Origin: Pseudomonas indica NBRC 103045
Lineage (GTDB): Bacteria; Pseudomonadota; Gammaproteobacteria; Pseudomonadales; Pseudomonadaceae
Direction of reading: 5' to 3'
NCBI RefSeq assembly: GCF_002091635.1
Contig: NZ_BDAC01000006.1
Location: 124,001 to 188,000, forward strand
Length of the DNA stretch: 64,000 nt
Shown here: piece after piece, positions 28,981 to 39,705 of the stretch
How positions within the stretch are numbered: position 1 is the first letter of the stretch
How the letters are laid out: each line of letters begins with the position of its first letter
The notes under the pieces: model-generated
Told to the model about the DNA's origin: nothing
The model's input: only the letters and a program-made list of their open reading frames with translations
Databases searched by the model: none
Program-made: the position numbers and the translations under genes

Positions 28981-29006
28981 AGAAACCGGGCCTTGGCCCG
29001 GTTTCT
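28981..29006. terminator. Bidirectional terminator between pagL and the DUF2878 gene
   Basis: Perfect 12-bp stem AGAAACCGGGCC / GGCCCGGTTTCT with a TT loop, flanked by A-run and T-run on the two sides. It serves pagL (plus) and the photolyase operon (minus). Confidence 0.92.
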
Positions 29007-29009
29007 TTT

Positions 29010-29528
29010 TCAGCCTCGCATTCGGCTGCTGCGGTATTGCTGTCGGTAGAGCCCGGCGAAGCCATGCAGCAGCGGCAGGACCAGCGCCCAAAGCCCGGCG
29101 AGGCCGATCATTGTCGGCAACACGCCGTAGGGGAGGCGAACACCGGCCAGTTCGGAGGCGCCAAAGTAGGACAGCGGCCCGGCCACCGCGCCGAGCAGAC
29201 TGGCACGCCACCAGGGTTTCGCCGTCCAGGCCAGGCTGTGATTCAGAGTGGTACCGAGCAGGGCCCAGAGCAATGCGAGCCATAGCGGGATCAATTGGCG
29301 CTCGTCGCCGAAATCGAACACGCCCAACTGCAGAAGAAAACTGTCCAGCGCGCTACCGGCCAGAAAGACGCTGACTACCAGCTTGCCTTCCTCGGCCCAG
29401 GAGCTGGTCCAGAACAGATGCACCAGCAGCACCGCCACGGCCACCAGCAGCCAGGGACCGGTGCCGCCCAGGACACAGGCGAACCAGGCAAGCAGAAAAA
29501 GGGCGGCATTGATCAGCGGTTTGCGCAT
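29010..29528 (-). CDS. DUF2878 family inner-membrane protein
   Basis: 172 residues from ATG 29528. Six hydrophobic segments; PLINAALFLLAWFACVLGG at the start and LDSFLLQLGVFDF in the middle match DUF2878. A start at 29618 would overlap the phrB stop as ATGA and add 30 polar residues; it cannot be excluded. It is the last gene of the DUF523-phrB-DUF2878 operon. In related bacteria this family accompanies light-responsive photolyase and fatty-acid genes. Confidence 0.8.
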   Translation of the reverse strand: MRKPLINAALFLLAWFACVLGGTGPWLLVAVAVLLVHLFWTSSWAEEGKLVVSVFLAGSALDSFLLQLGVFDFGDERQLIPLWLALLWALLGTTLNHSLAWTAKPWWRASLLGAVAGPLSYFGASELAGVRLPYGVLPTMIGLAGLWALVLPLLHGFAGLYRQQYRSSRMRG

Positions 29529-29614
29529 CGAATCGTCCGAGTAGTTGAGCGGTGCCGATGGTGCGCTCCAGCAAGCCCCCTCGCAATAGTGCGGATGGAA
29601 TTCGGTCGGTTCGG

Positions 29615-31048
29615 TCATCCGGCATGCAGCCCCTCCAGCGCCTTGAAGGTGGCCAGGGCTCGCTCGCGGCTATGGGCCAGGTCGACGATCGGCCGTGGAT
29701 AGTCAGCCAGGGGGAAAAGCCCGCCGTGGGCCGTCGGGTCGTGGATGTCGCGGTTGCCCAGGCCGGCCAGCTCCGGCAGCCAGTGACGCAGGAAGCGGCC
29801 TTCCGGATCGAAATTGCGCGACTGGTTGATCGGATTGAACAGGCGGAAGTAGGGCACGGCGTCGGTGCCGGTGGAGGCGCTCCACTGCCAGCCGCCGTTG
29901 TTGGCGGCGAGATCGCCGTCGATCAGGTAACGCATGAACCAGCGCTCGCCTTCGCGCCAGTCGATCAGCAGGTTCTTGGTCAGGAACATGGCGCTGATCA
30001 TGCGCAGGCGGTTGTGCATCCAGCCGGTGGCGAGCAACTGGCGCATGGCGGCGTCGACGATGGGGAAGCCGGTCTGGCCTTGTTGCCAGGCTTCCAGGTC
30101 CGGATCATCGCGACGCCATTGCAGCAATTCGGTGACCGGGCGGAAGGCGCGATGCATGGAGACCCGCGGGAAGCCAACGAGGATGTGCGTGTAGAACTCG
30201 CGCCAAAGCAGCTCGTTGATCCAACTGACGACGCCGGGATTGCCGCCATCGAACTCGCCGCGATTGGCCGAGAGGGCGGCGTGCAGGCATTGCCGGGGCG
30301 ACAGCACGCCGGCGGCCAGATAGGGCGATAGTCGGCTGGTGCCCGGGATCGCGGGCAGGTCGCGGGTGTCGTGGTAATCGATGATGGATTCGTCGACGAA
30401 GCGCCGCAGCCGCTCCTGCGCGACATCCTCGCCGGCCGGCCAAAGATCACGAAGGCCCGCCGAGGGTTGGGCGAAGCCGGCGACTTGGGTCGGTATCGCA
30501 TCGCTCGTCAAGGGCAGAGGGGCCTGCGCAGGGGGCAGCGGGACGCGATCCGGCAGAGAGAGCCGCAAGCGTGCATGGCAGACCTTGCGGAATTGCCCGA
30601 ACACCTGGAAGTAGCGGCCGGCCTGGGTGAGCACGCTGCCCGGGGCGAAGAGCAACTGGTCCAAGTGGCTGCGAAAGGCGATGCCGCGCGCCTGCAGCGT
30701 GGCGGCGACGGCTTCGTCGCGGCGCTGTTCATTGACCCCGTACTCTTCGTTGACCCTGACGCACTCGATGCCCTGTTCGAGACAGAGACGCTCCAGCATC
30801 TGTGGCGCCTCGTCCCATCGATCGATCTCGCGCACCAGCAGCGGTACGTTCAGGCGGGCCAGGGAGCGGCTGAGTTCGGACAGGTTGCGTAGCCAGAAAT
30901 CCACCTTGCAATCGGCGTCGTCGTGCAGGCGCCATTGGCCGGGGCTGAGCAGGAACAGGGCGATGGTCGGCCCCGCCGCCATGGCGGCGGCGAGGGCGGT
31001 GTTGTCCCGAGTTCTCAGATCGGTTCGGAACCAGATCAGTTGAGGCAT
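29615..31048 (-). CDS. phrB: Deoxyribodipyrimidine photolyase
   Basis: 477 residues. It repairs cyclobutane pyrimidine dimers with blue light, using FAD and an antenna cofactor. The N-terminal domain is LIWFRTDLRTRDNTAL. The FAD-binding region is QTGFPIVDAAMRQLLATGWMHNRLRM, followed by FLTKNLLIDWREGERWF and NNGGWQWSASTGTDAVPYFR. All are class I CPD photolyase motifs. It lies 6 bases after a DUF523/DUF1722 gene and shares its promoter. Confidence 0.96.
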   Translation of the reverse strand: MPQLIWFRTDLRTRDNTALAAAMAAGPTIALFLLSPGQWRLHDDADCKVDFWLRNLSELSRSLARLNVPLLVREIDRWDEAPQMLERLCLEQGIECVRVNEEYGVNEQRRDEAVAATLQARGIAFRSHLDQLLFAPGSVLTQAGRYFQVFGQFRKVCHARLRLSLPDRVPLPPAQAPLPLTSDAIPTQVAGFAQPSAGLRDLWPAGEDVAQERLRRFVDESIIDYHDTRDLPAIPGTSRLSPYLAAGVLSPRQCLHAALSANRGEFDGGNPGVVSWINELLWREFYTHILVGFPRVSMHRAFRPVTELLQWRRDDPDLEAWQQGQTGFPIVDAAMRQLLATGWMHNRLRMISAMFLTKNLLIDWREGERWFMRYLIDGDLAANNGGWQWSASTGTDAVPYFRLFNPINQSRNFDPEGRFLRHWLPELAGLGNRDIHDPTAHGGLFPLADYPRPIVDLAHSRERALATFKALEGLHAG

Positions 31049-31054
31049 GGCTGG

Positions 31055-32014
31055 TCAGATCGCGTTGCGCAGGCTGAGGTCTTCCGGGTGTGGCTGCAGG
31101 TAGGCCTGGCGGGCCACATAGTCGTCCGGGTGACGGCGGAAGTGATGCTTGAGCAGCGTCAGCGGGACCACCAGGGGCACCACGCCCTTGCGGTACTGCT
31201 CGATGAGCTGCTGGATTTCCGCTTTCTCGTCATGGTCGATGCGCTGCCGCAGGTAACCGCTCAGGTGTTGCAGCACGTTGCTGTGGGTGCGGCGGGTGGC
31301 GCAGCGTTGCAGCGCCGCCATCAGGTCGCGGAAATAGCGCGGACCGAGTTCCTCCGGGTGGTATTGGCCGATGTCGCCGAGCAGACGGCCGAGCGCCTTG
31401 TATTGCAGCGGGTTGTTCGCCATCAGCAGGTACTTGTAGCGGGCGTGGTAGCTGAGGATGGCCTTGCGGGTCAGTCCTTCGGCCCGCAGCCGCTGCCATT
31501 CGGCATAGGCGAACACGCGGGTGAGGAAATTCTCGCGCAGGACCGGGTCGTTCAACCGGCCGACCTCCTCCACCGGCAGGTCCGGCCGGGCCGCGCAGAA
31601 AGCTTGGGCATAAATGCCTCGTCCACCGCCATCGGCAGGGTGGCCGTTGTCCTGATAGACCTTGACGCGCTCGAGTCCGCAGGAGGGCGACTTCTGCATG
31701 AAGATGTAACCGCACAGGTCATCGTGCCCGGCGGCCATGCGAGAGCCGTAGGCGGCAAGCGCCTCGGTAACGTCGCGCTGCCGTTCCACGGTTCCGACCG
31801 CTCGTGGCGATGCCGGATCGCCGACCAGGCGTATGGGTTCACGGGGGATGCTCAGACCGATTGCCACTTCCGGGCACAGCGGAACGAAATCGAAGTGCTC
31901 GGCAAGTGTTCTGCTGCACAGGCGCGACTCCTTGTGCCCGCCGTTATAGCGCACCTCATCGCCGAGCAGGCAGGCGCTGATGCCGAGTCTGGGTTTCGCG
32001 GTGGTGCCGGTCAT
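31055..32014 (-). CDS. DUF523 (TudS-like) and DUF1722 (YbgA) fusion protein
   Basis: 319 residues. The N-terminal half is DUF523, with cysteines in GISACLLGDEVRYNGGHK, FVPLCPEVAIGL and KSPSCGLERVKVY. In the TudS family three such Cys bind a [4Fe-4S] cluster for thiouracil desulfuration. The C-terminal half is DUF1722 (YHARYKYLLMANNPLQYKALGRLL). This fusion is commonly next to phr. It heads the photolyase operon, with a probable LitR box 44 bases upstream. Confidence 0.9.
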   Translation of the reverse strand: MTGTTAKPRLGISACLLGDEVRYNGGHKESRLCSRTLAEHFDFVPLCPEVAIGLSIPREPIRLVGDPASPRAVGTVERQRDVTEALAAYGSRMAAGHDDLCGYIFMQKSPSCGLERVKVYQDNGHPADGGGRGIYAQAFCAARPDLPVEEVGRLNDPVLRENFLTRVFAYAEWQRLRAEGLTRKAILSYHARYKYLLMANNPLQYKALGRLLGDIGQYHPEELGPRYFRDLMAALQRCATRRTHSNVLQHLSGYLRQRIDHDEKAEIQQLIEQYRKGVVPLVVPLTLLKHHFRRHPDDYVARQAYLQPHPEDLSLRNAI

Positions 32015-32057
32015 GGATTCGTCCTCGCTTTCGTTTCCTAATAATTAGACAGTAAAT

Positions 32058-32081
32058 TGTACAAATCAATAGTTATGTATA
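32058..32081 (-). promoter_or_regulatory. Probable LitR-type (MerR family, B12/light) operator of the phrB operon
   Basis: TGTACA-N12-TGTATA is present exactly (32058-32063 and 32076-32081), in an AT-rich patch 44 bases upstream of the DUF523 start. As I recall it, the site described for class II LitR proteins in Pseudomonas putida is T(G/A)TACA-N12-TGTA(C/T)A, and this fits. LitR-type proteins repress photolyase and related genes in the dark. No MerR family gene is in this window, so the regulator would act in trans. Confidence 0.6.
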
Positions 32082-32188
32082 GGATTTGTCTGGGCGACGA
32101 ATACGTCCACCGGGCATGTCTGACATGGCCCGTTCGTGTCGGAGGAAGAGGGCGCTACCGTCAGGGCGACGGCAGCGCGGAGGGGGAA

Positions 32189-33178
<990 letters not shown>

Positions 33179-33374
33179 CTACCTCATACCTATGACTTTA
33201 GACTGCGCCTTCGACAAAAACCTATACGCATGGCTGAGCGATGTACAGGTGAGTCTCGGGTCCTATCGCATCCCTTGCTGACAGGTGGCAGACGGGCCGT
33301 TGTACAGCACATCGCCACCTGCTGATTTCAGACTAGGGCCAGATCACCGTTTTGCGCTATGGGAGGAAGTGGCC

Positions 33375-34277
33375 ATGCACATATTGCTGACCGGCGGTAC
33401 GGGTCTGATCGGACGCGGACTCTGTCGTTACTGGATTGGACAGGGGCATCGCCTGGTGGTTTGGAGCCGGACGCCAGAGTCTGTCCCGCGTCGCTGCGGT
33501 GAAACGGTGCGGGGAATCGGCACGCTGGAGGAGTACGGGGACGCGCCACTGGACGCGGTGATCAACCTGGCGGGCGCGCCCATCGCCGATCGACCCTGGA
33601 CCGGCAAGCGCAAGAAGTTGCTCTGGGCGAGTCGGGTGACGCTCACCGAACGCCTGCTGGCCTGGCTGGAAACGCGTGAGCAGAAACCACGCATATTGAT
33701 ATCCGGTTCGGCCGTGGGCTGGTACGGCGATGCGGGCGAGCATCGCCTGACGGAAGCCTCGCCGCCGGTCCAGGAGGATTTCGCCGCCCAGCTCTGCGGT
33801 GCCTGGGAAGAGGCTGCGCTGCGTGCCGAGGCGCAAGGCATTCGGGTGGCGCTGGTGCGTACCGGGCTGGTGCTGGCCGCCGACGGCGGTTTTCTCAAGC
33901 GCCTGCTGCTGCCATTCCGCCTCGGCCTCGGCGGGCCGATCGGCAACGGCCGGCAATGGATGTCCTGGGTCCATCTGCAGGATCAAATCGCCCTGATCGA
34001 TTTTCTCTTGCAGCGGGAGGAGGCACGCGGTCCTTATAATGCCTGCGCGCCGCAGCCGGTCAGGAACGCCGAGTTCGCCCGCGCACTCGGCCGCGTATTG
34101 CATCGGCTGGCGGTACTGCCGGTTCCGGCGCCGTTGTTGCGAGTGGGGCTGGGGGAACTCTCCGGATTGCTGCTGGGCGGCCAGCACGCCGAACCGGCGC
34201 GTTTGCTGGAAGCCGGCTTTTCGTTTCGATTCACCTCTCTGGACGCGGCCCTCGAGGATCTTCTCGGCCGCCACTGA
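33375..34277 (+). CDS. TIGR01777 family NAD-binding epimerase-like protein
   Basis: 300 residues from ATG 33375, with GGAGGAAG 5 bases upstream; an upstream in-frame start lacks a site. Rossmann motif ILLTGGTGLIGRGLC, then the SDR-like region ISGSAVGWYGD and a C-terminal DUF1731 domain (PLLRVGLGELSGLLLGGQ). It is an extended SDR related to SulA/YfcH. Its substrate is unknown. It lies 12 bases before hemH and is probably co-transcribed with it. Confidence 0.92.
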   Translation: MHILLTGGTGLIGRGLCRYWIGQGHRLVVWSRTPESVPRRCGETVRGIGTLEEYGDAPLDAVINLAGAPIADRPWTGKRKKLLWASRVTLTERLLAWLETREQKPRILISGSAVGWYGDAGEHRLTEASPPVQEDFAAQLCGAWEEAALRAEAQGIRVALVRTGLVLAADGGFLKRLLLPFRLGLGGPIGNGRQWMSWVHLQDQIALIDFLLQREEARGPYNACAPQPVRNAEFARALGRVLHRLAVLPVPAPLLRVGLGELSGLLLGGQHAEPARLLEAGFSFRFTSLDAALEDLLGRH

Positions 34278-34289
34278 TTAGGATTCCGC

Positions 34290-35315
34290 ATGACCGATCA
34301 CGCGCTGTTACTGGTCAACCTGGGTTCGCCGGCCTCCACCGAGGTGGACGATGTACGCCGTTACCTGGACCAGTTCCTGATGGACCCTTACGTTGTCGAT
34401 CTGCCTTGGCCGCTGCGTCGGCTGCTGGTATCGCTGATCCTGATCAAGCGTCCCGCTGCTTCGGCCCATGCCTATGCGTCGATCTGGTGGGAGGAAGGCT
34501 CGCCGCTGATCGTGCTCAGTCGCCGCCTGCAGGCCACGATGACGCAGCAGTGGCAGTTGGGGCCGGTGGAGTTGGCCATGCGCTACGGCGAGCCGTCCAT
34601 CGAGAACGTGCTGCTCAAGCTGGCGCGCCAGGGTATCCGGCAGGTGACGTTGGCGCCGCTCTATCCGCAGTTCGCCGACAGCACCACCACCACGGTCATC
34701 GAAGAGGCCCGCCGGGTCATCGCGGCGCATCGGCTGGCGTTCGATCTCTCTGTGTTGCAGCCGTTCTACGATCAACCGGAATACCTCGATGCCCTGGTTG
34801 CCAGCGCCCAGCCGCACCTGGCCCAGGGGTTCGACCATCTGTTGCTGAGCTTTCATGGACTGCCCGAGCGTCACCTGCACAAGGCCGACCCCAGCGGCCG
34901 TCATTGTCTGAAGCAGGCCGACTGCTGCCGCAACGCGCCGGCCGAGGTGCTTGCCACCTGCTACCGCGCCCAATGCCTGCGCACGGCCGAAGGCTTCGCC
35001 GCGCGCATGGGGCTGCGGCCGGAACAGTGGTCGGTGTCGTTCCAGTCGCGCCTGGGTCGCGCCAAGTGGATCGAGCCCTATACCGAGGCGCGTCTCGACG
35101 AGCTGGCGGCGAAGGGCGTGAAAAAGCTGCTGGTGATGTGCCCGGCCTTCGTCGCCGATTGCATCGAGACGCTGGAAGAGATCGGCCAGCGCGGACGCGA
35201 GCAGTTCGTCGCGGCAGGGGGCGAGGACCTGGTGCTGGTGCCGTGCCTGAACGATCACCCGGCCTGGAGCAAGGCCCTGGCGCAGCTCTGCCTGCGGGCC
35301 CCGCGCTTGCTGTGA
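34290..35315 (+). CDS. hemH: Ferrochelatase
   Basis: 341 residues. It inserts Fe2+ into protoporphyrin IX, the last step of haem synthesis. N-terminal [12 protein letters not shown], the active-site His in [13 protein letters not shown], and the second conserved region [17 protein letters not shown] with its Glu are present. Its closest partners here are the TIGR01777 gene upstream and an MFS transporter downstream. Together with hemA, it is the second haem gene in the window. Confidence 0.97.
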   Translation: MTDHALLLVNLGSPASTEVDDVRRYLDQFLMDPYVVDLPWPLRRLLVSLILIKRPAASAHAYASIWWEEGSPLIVLSRRLQATMTQQWQLGPVELAMRYGEPSIENVLLKLARQGIRQVTLAPLYPQFADSTTTTVIEEARRVIAAHRLAFDLSVLQPFYDQPEYLDALVASAQPHLAQGFDHLLLSFHGLPERHLHKADPSGRHCLKQADCCRNAPAEVLATCYRAQCLRTAEGFAARMGLRPEQWSVSFQSRLGRAKWIEPYTEARLDELAAKGVKKLLVMCPAFVADCIETLEEIGQRGREQFVAAGGEDLVLVPCLNDHPAWSKALAQLCLRAPRLL

Positions 35316-35461
35316 CCCGTGAGTCATCAGTGAGGCGGGTGCTTGCGCATTCGCCTCGTTGATAACACGGCTTCTCAGGTATTCACCCCGCCCATCCCGA
35401 CCTAAGCTGGCCTTTCTTCCCACCCGTCGCGTGCCGCGCTGGCGGCGCCGAGGAGATGCCA

Positions 35462-36829
35462 GTGCACAACAACAATAATGGCTACCCCTCCAGCGCTCGT
35501 GCCTGGATCACCGTCACCATCCTGATGGTGGCTTACGTGCTGTCGTTCATCGATCGGCAGATTCTCAACCTGCTGGTCGCACCCATCCGCCGCGACCTGG
35601 TCATCAGCGATACCCAGATGAGCCTGTTGATGGGCCTGTCCTTCGCCCTGTTCTACACCGTCTGCGGCATTCCCCTCGGGCGCCTGGCCGACACGCGCAG
35701 CCGGCGCGGTTTGATCGCGTTGGGCGTGCTGTTCTGGAGCGCGGCCACCGCTGCCTGTGGCATGGCCCGGTCCTATGTGCAGTTTCTGTTCTGTCGTATC
35801 GGTGTGGGCGTCGGCGAGGCGGCGTTGTCGCCAGCGGCCTATTCGCTGATCGCCGACAGCTTCCCGGCGGAACGCCGCGCCACCGCCATCAGCGTGTATT
35901 CCATGGGTGTGTACCTGGGCTCGGGTATCGCCTTCCTGCTGGGCGGGTTGGTGATCCGCTTCGCCTCGGCCCAGGGCGACGTGGTGTTGCCGCTGCTTGG
36001 CGAGGTGCGACCGTGGCAACTGATTTTCCTCGTCCTTGGCGCTGCCGGCGTGCTGTTCACCCTGTTGCTGCTGGCGGTGCGGGAGCCGGCCCGACGCGGC
36101 GTGGGGGCGGGCGTCGCCGTGCCGCTGGCCGAAGTGGGGCGCTACATCCGCAGTAACCGGCGCACGGTGCTCTGCCATAACCTGGGCTTTGCCGGGCTGT
36201 CCTTCGCCGGTTACGGCAGCGCCGCCTGGGTGCCGACCTTCTTCATTCGCACCTACGGCTGGGATGCGGGGCAGGTGGGCATCGTCTACGGCAGCATCGT
36301 CGCGGTGTTCGGCTGCCTCGGCATTGTCTTCGGCGGCCGGCTGGCGGACTGGATGGCACGCCACGGCCGGCGCGACGCCAACATGCGCGTCGGGCTCTAT
36401 GCGGCGGTTGCGGCGCTGCCTTGCGTGCTGTTGTTCCCCTTGATGGACGAAGCCCTCTGGGCGGTACTGCTGATGGCGCCCACGGTGTTCTGCCTGTCGA
36501 TGCCGTTCGGCGTGGCACCCGCGGCGATCCAGGAAATCATGCCCAACGCGATGCGCGGCCAGGCATCGGCGATCTATCTGTTCGTCATCACCCTGGTCGG
36601 TCTCGGCATCGGCCCGACGGCGGTGGCGCTGGTGACCGACTACGTATTCGCCGACGACCACGCCCTGCGTTACTCGCTGCTGATCGTCACCAGCCTGGCG
36701 GTGTGCGGATCGATCCTGCTGCTGAGCAAGGGCCTGAAGCCGTACCGCGAGAGCATCGAGCGCCTGCGGCAGTGGAGTGCAGCGCCCAAGGCCGAGGGGC
36801 TGCGAGGGGAGAGTCCCGCCTCGGTGTGA
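35462..36829 (+). CDS. MFS transporter (spinster-like)
   Basis: 455 residues, twelve predicted membrane segments. Start chosen at the GTG 35462 because AGGAG (35451-35455) directly abuts the ATG at 35456 but has a normal 6-base spacing to the GTG. The family motif is AYVLSFIDRQILNLLVAPI with GRLADTRSRRG in loop 2-3. Members move lipids, sugar acids or aromatic acids; the substrate is not fixed here. The end of the gene contains a TCCCGCCTC/GAGGCGGGA hairpin (36814-36836) that may terminate transcription. Confidence 0.9.
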   Translation: MHNNNNGYPSSARAWITVTILMVAYVLSFIDRQILNLLVAPIRRDLVISDTQMSLLMGLSFALFYTVCGIPLGRLADTRSRRGLIALGVLFWSAATAACGMARSYVQFLFCRIGVGVGEAALSPAAYSLIADSFPAERRATAISVYSMGVYLGSGIAFLLGGLVIRFASAQGDVVLPLLGEVRPWQLIFLVLGAAGVLFTLLLLAVREPARRGVGAGVAVPLAEVGRYIRSNRRTVLCHNLGFAGLSFAGYGSAAWVPTFFIRTYGWDAGQVGIVYGSIVAVFGCLGIVFGGRLADWMARHGRRDANMRVGLYAAVAALPCVLLFPLMDEALWAVLLMAPTVFCLSMPFGVAPAAIQEIMPNAMRGQASAIYLFVITLVGLGIGPTAVALVTDYVFADDHALRYSLLIVTSLAVCGSILLLSKGLKPYRESIERLRQWSAAPKAEGLRGESPASV

Positions 36830-36843
36830 GGCGGGAAGGGTCT

Positions 36844-38106
36844 TCAGGCCTCTTCGCTGAGGGCCTTGCTGCGCCAGCCGGCACCGCCGGGAAGCAGCAG
36901 GTTGAGGAGGATGGCGATGACGCCGCAGAGCGAGATGCCCTTGAGGCTGACTTCGCCGGCGCCGATCACCATGCCGCCGATGCCGAACACCAGGGTCACA
37001 GCGACGATCACCAAGTTGCGCGCCTCGGAAAGGTCGATCTGGTGGCGGATCAGGGTGTTCAGCCCGACCACCGCGATGGAACCGAACAGCAGGCAGAGGA
37101 TGCCGCCCATCACCGGTACCGGGATGCTCTGCAGCGCGGCGCCGAACTTGCCGATAAAGGCCAGGACGATGGCAATCGCCGCCGCCCACATCATCACCTT
37201 GGGGTTGAAGTTGCGGGTCAGCATCACTGCGCCGGTCACCTCCGAGTAGGTGGTGTTCGGCGGCCCGCCGAACAGGCCGGCGGCGGAGGTGGCCAGGCCG
37301 TCGCCGAGCAGGGTGCGGTGCAGGCCGGGCTTTTTCACGTAGTTCTTGCCGGTCACCGTGCCAATGGCCAGCACATCGCCGATGTGCTCGATGGCCGGGG
37401 CGATGGCCACCGGCAGCATGAACAGGATGGCGCCCCAATGGAGTTCGGGAGCGACGAAGTTCGGCACCGCCAGCCAGGGGGCGGCATTGACGGCGGCGAA
37501 ATCCACCACGCCGAGGGCGATGGACAGACCGTAGCCGACCGCGACCCCGGCCAGGATCGGCACCAGGCGGAAGATGCCGCGGCCGAGCACCGCCACCAGC
37601 AGGGTGGTGAGCAGCGCCGGCAGGGAAATCATCAGCGCCGTGTCGTACGGCACCAGTTGCGCGCTGGCGTCGCCGGCCTTGCCCATTGCCATGTTGGCGG
37701 CGACCGGGGCCAGGCCCAGGCCGATGGACATGATCACCGGGCCGATCACCACCGGCGGCAGCAGGCGGTCGATGAAACCGGTGCCCTTGAGCTTCACCGC
37801 CGCGGACAGCAGCATGTAGACGAAGCCGGCGGCGACCAGTCCGCCGAGGGTCGCCGGCAGGCCGAAGTCGGCCTTGGCGGCGAGGATCGGCGCAATGAAG
37901 GCGAACGACGAGGCGAGGAACACCGGTACCTGGCCCTTGGTCACCCACTGGAAGATCAGGGTGCCGAGGCCGGCGGTGAACAGCGCGACGTTGGGGTCCA
38001 TCCCGGTGATCAGCGGCATCAGCACCAGGGCGCCAAAGGCCACGAAAAGCATCTGCGAGCCGGCCAGGGCCTGGCGCCAGACGGGTTCATGCATGGGGTC
38101 CCGCAT
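36844..38106 (-). CDS. uraA: Uracil permease
   Basis: 420 residues, NAT/NCS2 family with 14 membrane segments. It imports uracil with protons. Seen: LLTTLLVAVLGRGIF and LGDGLATSAAGLFGGPPNTTYSEVTGAVMLT, the latter being the conserved NCS2 region before TM10, and IEHIGDVLAIG. It starts 3 bases after the upp stop, forming a upp-uraA salvage operon. Confidence 0.96.
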   Translation of the reverse strand: MRDPMHEPVWRQALAGSQMLFVAFGALVLMPLITGMDPNVALFTAGLGTLIFQWVTKGQVPVFLASSFAFIAPILAAKADFGLPATLGGLVAAGFVYMLLSAAVKLKGTGFIDRLLPPVVIGPVIMSIGLGLAPVAANMAMGKAGDASAQLVPYDTALMISLPALLTTLLVAVLGRGIFRLVPILAGVAVGYGLSIALGVVDFAAVNAAPWLAVPNFVAPELHWGAILFMLPVAIAPAIEHIGDVLAIGTVTGKNYVKKPGLHRTLLGDGLATSAAGLFGGPPNTTYSEVTGAVMLTRNFNPKVMMWAAAIAIVLAFIGKFGAALQSIPVPVMGGILCLLFGSIAVVGLNTLIRHQIDLSEARNLVIVAVTLVFGIGGMVIGAGEVSLKGISLCGVIAILLNLLLPGGAGWRSKALSEEA

Positions 38107-38109
38107 GGA

Positions 38110-38748
38110 TCAGTTGTCCTTCTGCTTGGTGCCGAAAATCTTGTCGCCGGCATCGCCAAGGCCGGGAATGATGTAGCCGTGCTCGTTCAACCGCTGGTCG
38201 ATGGAGGCGGTGTATATCTGCACGTCGGGGTGGGCGTCGTTGACCGTCTTGATGCCTTCCGGCGCCGCCACCAGGACCAGGGCGCGGATTTCCTTGCAGC
38301 CGGCCTTCTTCAGCATGTCGATGGTGGCGACCATGGAGCCGCCGGTGGCGAGCATCGGGTCGACGATCATGGCCAGGCGTTGGTCGATCTCCGGCACCAG
38401 CTTTTCCAGGTAGCTCTGCGCTTCGAGGGTTTCCTCGTTGCGCGCCAGGCCGACCACGCTGACCTTGGCGCTGGGGATCAGGCTGAGCACGCCGTCGAGC
38501 ATGCCGATGCCGGCGCGCAGGATCGGCACCACGGTGATCTTCTTGCCGGCGATCTTTTCCACCGTCACGTTGCCGCACCAGCCGGCGATCTCGTAGCTCT
38601 CCAGGGGCAGGTCCTGGGTCGCCTCGTAGGTGAGCAGGGCGCCCACTTCCTGGGCCAGCTCGCGGAAATTCTTGGTGCTGATGTCGGCCCGGCGCATCAG
38701 GCCGAGCTTGTGGCGGATCAGGGGGTGGCGGATCTCACGGATGGGCAT
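38110..38748 (-). CDS. upp: Uracil phosphoribosyltransferase
   Basis: 212 residues from ATG 38748 ([16 protein letters not shown]). It makes UMP from uracil and PRPP. The PRPP loop is [12 protein letters not shown], and the uracil-binding C-terminus is [16 protein letters not shown]. The open frame extends upstream to 38958, but that part has no conserved residues. Read with uraA, it captures external uracil. Confidence 0.98.
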   Translation of the reverse strand: MPIREIRHPLIRHKLGLMRRADISTKNFRELAQEVGALLTYEATQDLPLESYEIAGWCGNVTVEKIAGKKITVVPILRAGIGMLDGVLSLIPSAKVSVVGLARNEETLEAQSYLEKLVPEIDQRLAMIVDPMLATGGSMVATIDMLKKAGCKEIRALVLVAAPEGIKTVNDAHPDVQIYTASIDQRLNEHGYIIPGLGDAGDKIFGTKQKDN

Positions 38749-39107
38749 GCGAAGGGTCTCCGGCGACGGCAAGGTGGGAGGGCTGGACGAGTGCGGGCCC
38801 GGGCGTGGCACCAGGTCCGTTCGAATAGGCGAATAATGGCAGGTCCGGGGTCCGGATGGAAAACCCGGAAGAGGGGAACATGCGACATGACGCCGCAAAC
38901 GCAACGGATTTCGCCGCCATCGCCACCCACTCCGGCTATCCTTGAACCCGTTCCACAAGCACTACGGGGCCTGAACGATCGGTCAGAAAAAGAACGCGGC
39001 GGGCCCCGCGCGGCGGATGCCGTATCGCTTGTCCGACGGGGCTTGCCCCACGGGCAGCGGATGAGTACCGTTGCGCCTTTTTATTCAGCCAACCCAGGGG
39101 AAACGCC
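38749..39107. other. Divergent intergenic region between upp and hpt
   Basis: 359 bases that should contain two promoters. No gene is supported. I see a GC-rich arm pair near 39036-39056 (CGGGGCTTGCCCCACGGGC) just before the hpt leader. No riboswitch or operator could be named. Confidence 0.4.
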
Positions 39108-39665
39108 ATGTCCGCCGATCTCGCGCATATCCGCCAAGTGATGGCGGAAGCCGATTGCCTGTACACCGAAGCCGAAGTGGAGGTCGCCATCTCGCGTATC
39201 GCCGAATCGATCAACGGCGAACTGGCCGAGCGCAATCCGGTGGTGTTCTGCGTCATGAACGGCGGTCTGATTTTCGCCGGCAAGCTGCTGCCGAAACTGA
39301 ACTTCCCGCTCGAGCTGTCCTACCTGCACGCGACTCGCTACCGCAACGAAACCAGCGGCGGCGAGCTGTTCTGGAAGGCCAAGCCGGAAATCTCCTTCAT
39401 CGACCGCGACGTGCTGATCATCGACGACATTCTCGACGAAGGGCACACCCTGGCCGCGATCATCGATTTCTGCCGCCACGCCGGTGCCGCCCATGTGCAC
39501 ACCGCCGTGCTGATCGACAAGACCCACGACCGCAAGGCCCGCCCGGATCTCAAGGCCAACTACGTCGGCCTGCCGTGCATCGACCGTTACATCTTCGGCT
39601 ACGGCATGGACTACAAGGGCTACTGGCGCAATGCGGCCGGTATTTATGCGGTGAAGGGGTTGTAA
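39108..39665 (+). CDS. hpt: Hypoxanthine-guanine phosphoribosyltransferase
   Basis: 185 residues, purine salvage with PRPP. The PRPP motif VLIIDDILDEGHTLAA has the two acidic residues, and VVFCVMNGGLIFAGKLL is the pyrophosphate loop. The C-terminal aromatic base-stacking region is YIFGYGMDYKGYWRN. It is divergent from the upp-uraA operon, so the salvage genes for both base types are next to each other. Confidence 0.95.
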   Translation: MSADLAHIRQVMAEADCLYTEAEVEVAISRIAESINGELAERNPVVFCVMNGGLIFAGKLLPKLNFPLELSYLHATRYRNETSGGELFWKAKPEISFIDRDVLIIDDILDEGHTLAAIIDFCRHAGAAHVHTAVLIDKTHDRKARPDLKANYVGLPCIDRYIFGYGMDYKGYWRNAAGIYAVKGL

Positions 39666-39671
39666 GAACGC

Positions 39672-39696
39672 CCCGTGCAGGCCGGGCCTGCACGGG
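39672..39696. terminator. GC hairpin between hpt and the SulP gene
   Basis: CCCGTGCAGGCC / GGCCTGCACGGG arms in the gap between two convergent genes. There is no T-run, so termination may be weak or Rho-assisted. Confidence 0.5.
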
Positions 39697-39705
39697 TCGT
39701 CAGAC

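Noticed and set aside
32082-32188. A remnant of a MerR/LitR gene upstream of the photolyase operon
   Set aside because: No frame in this stretch resembles a MerR helix-turn-helix; only the candidate operator remains.
36421-39141. A 906-codon plus-strand open frame over uraA and upp
   Set aside because: It is antisense to conserved genes and has no domain; its Gln/Gly/His/Asp-rich composition is typical of a shadow frame.
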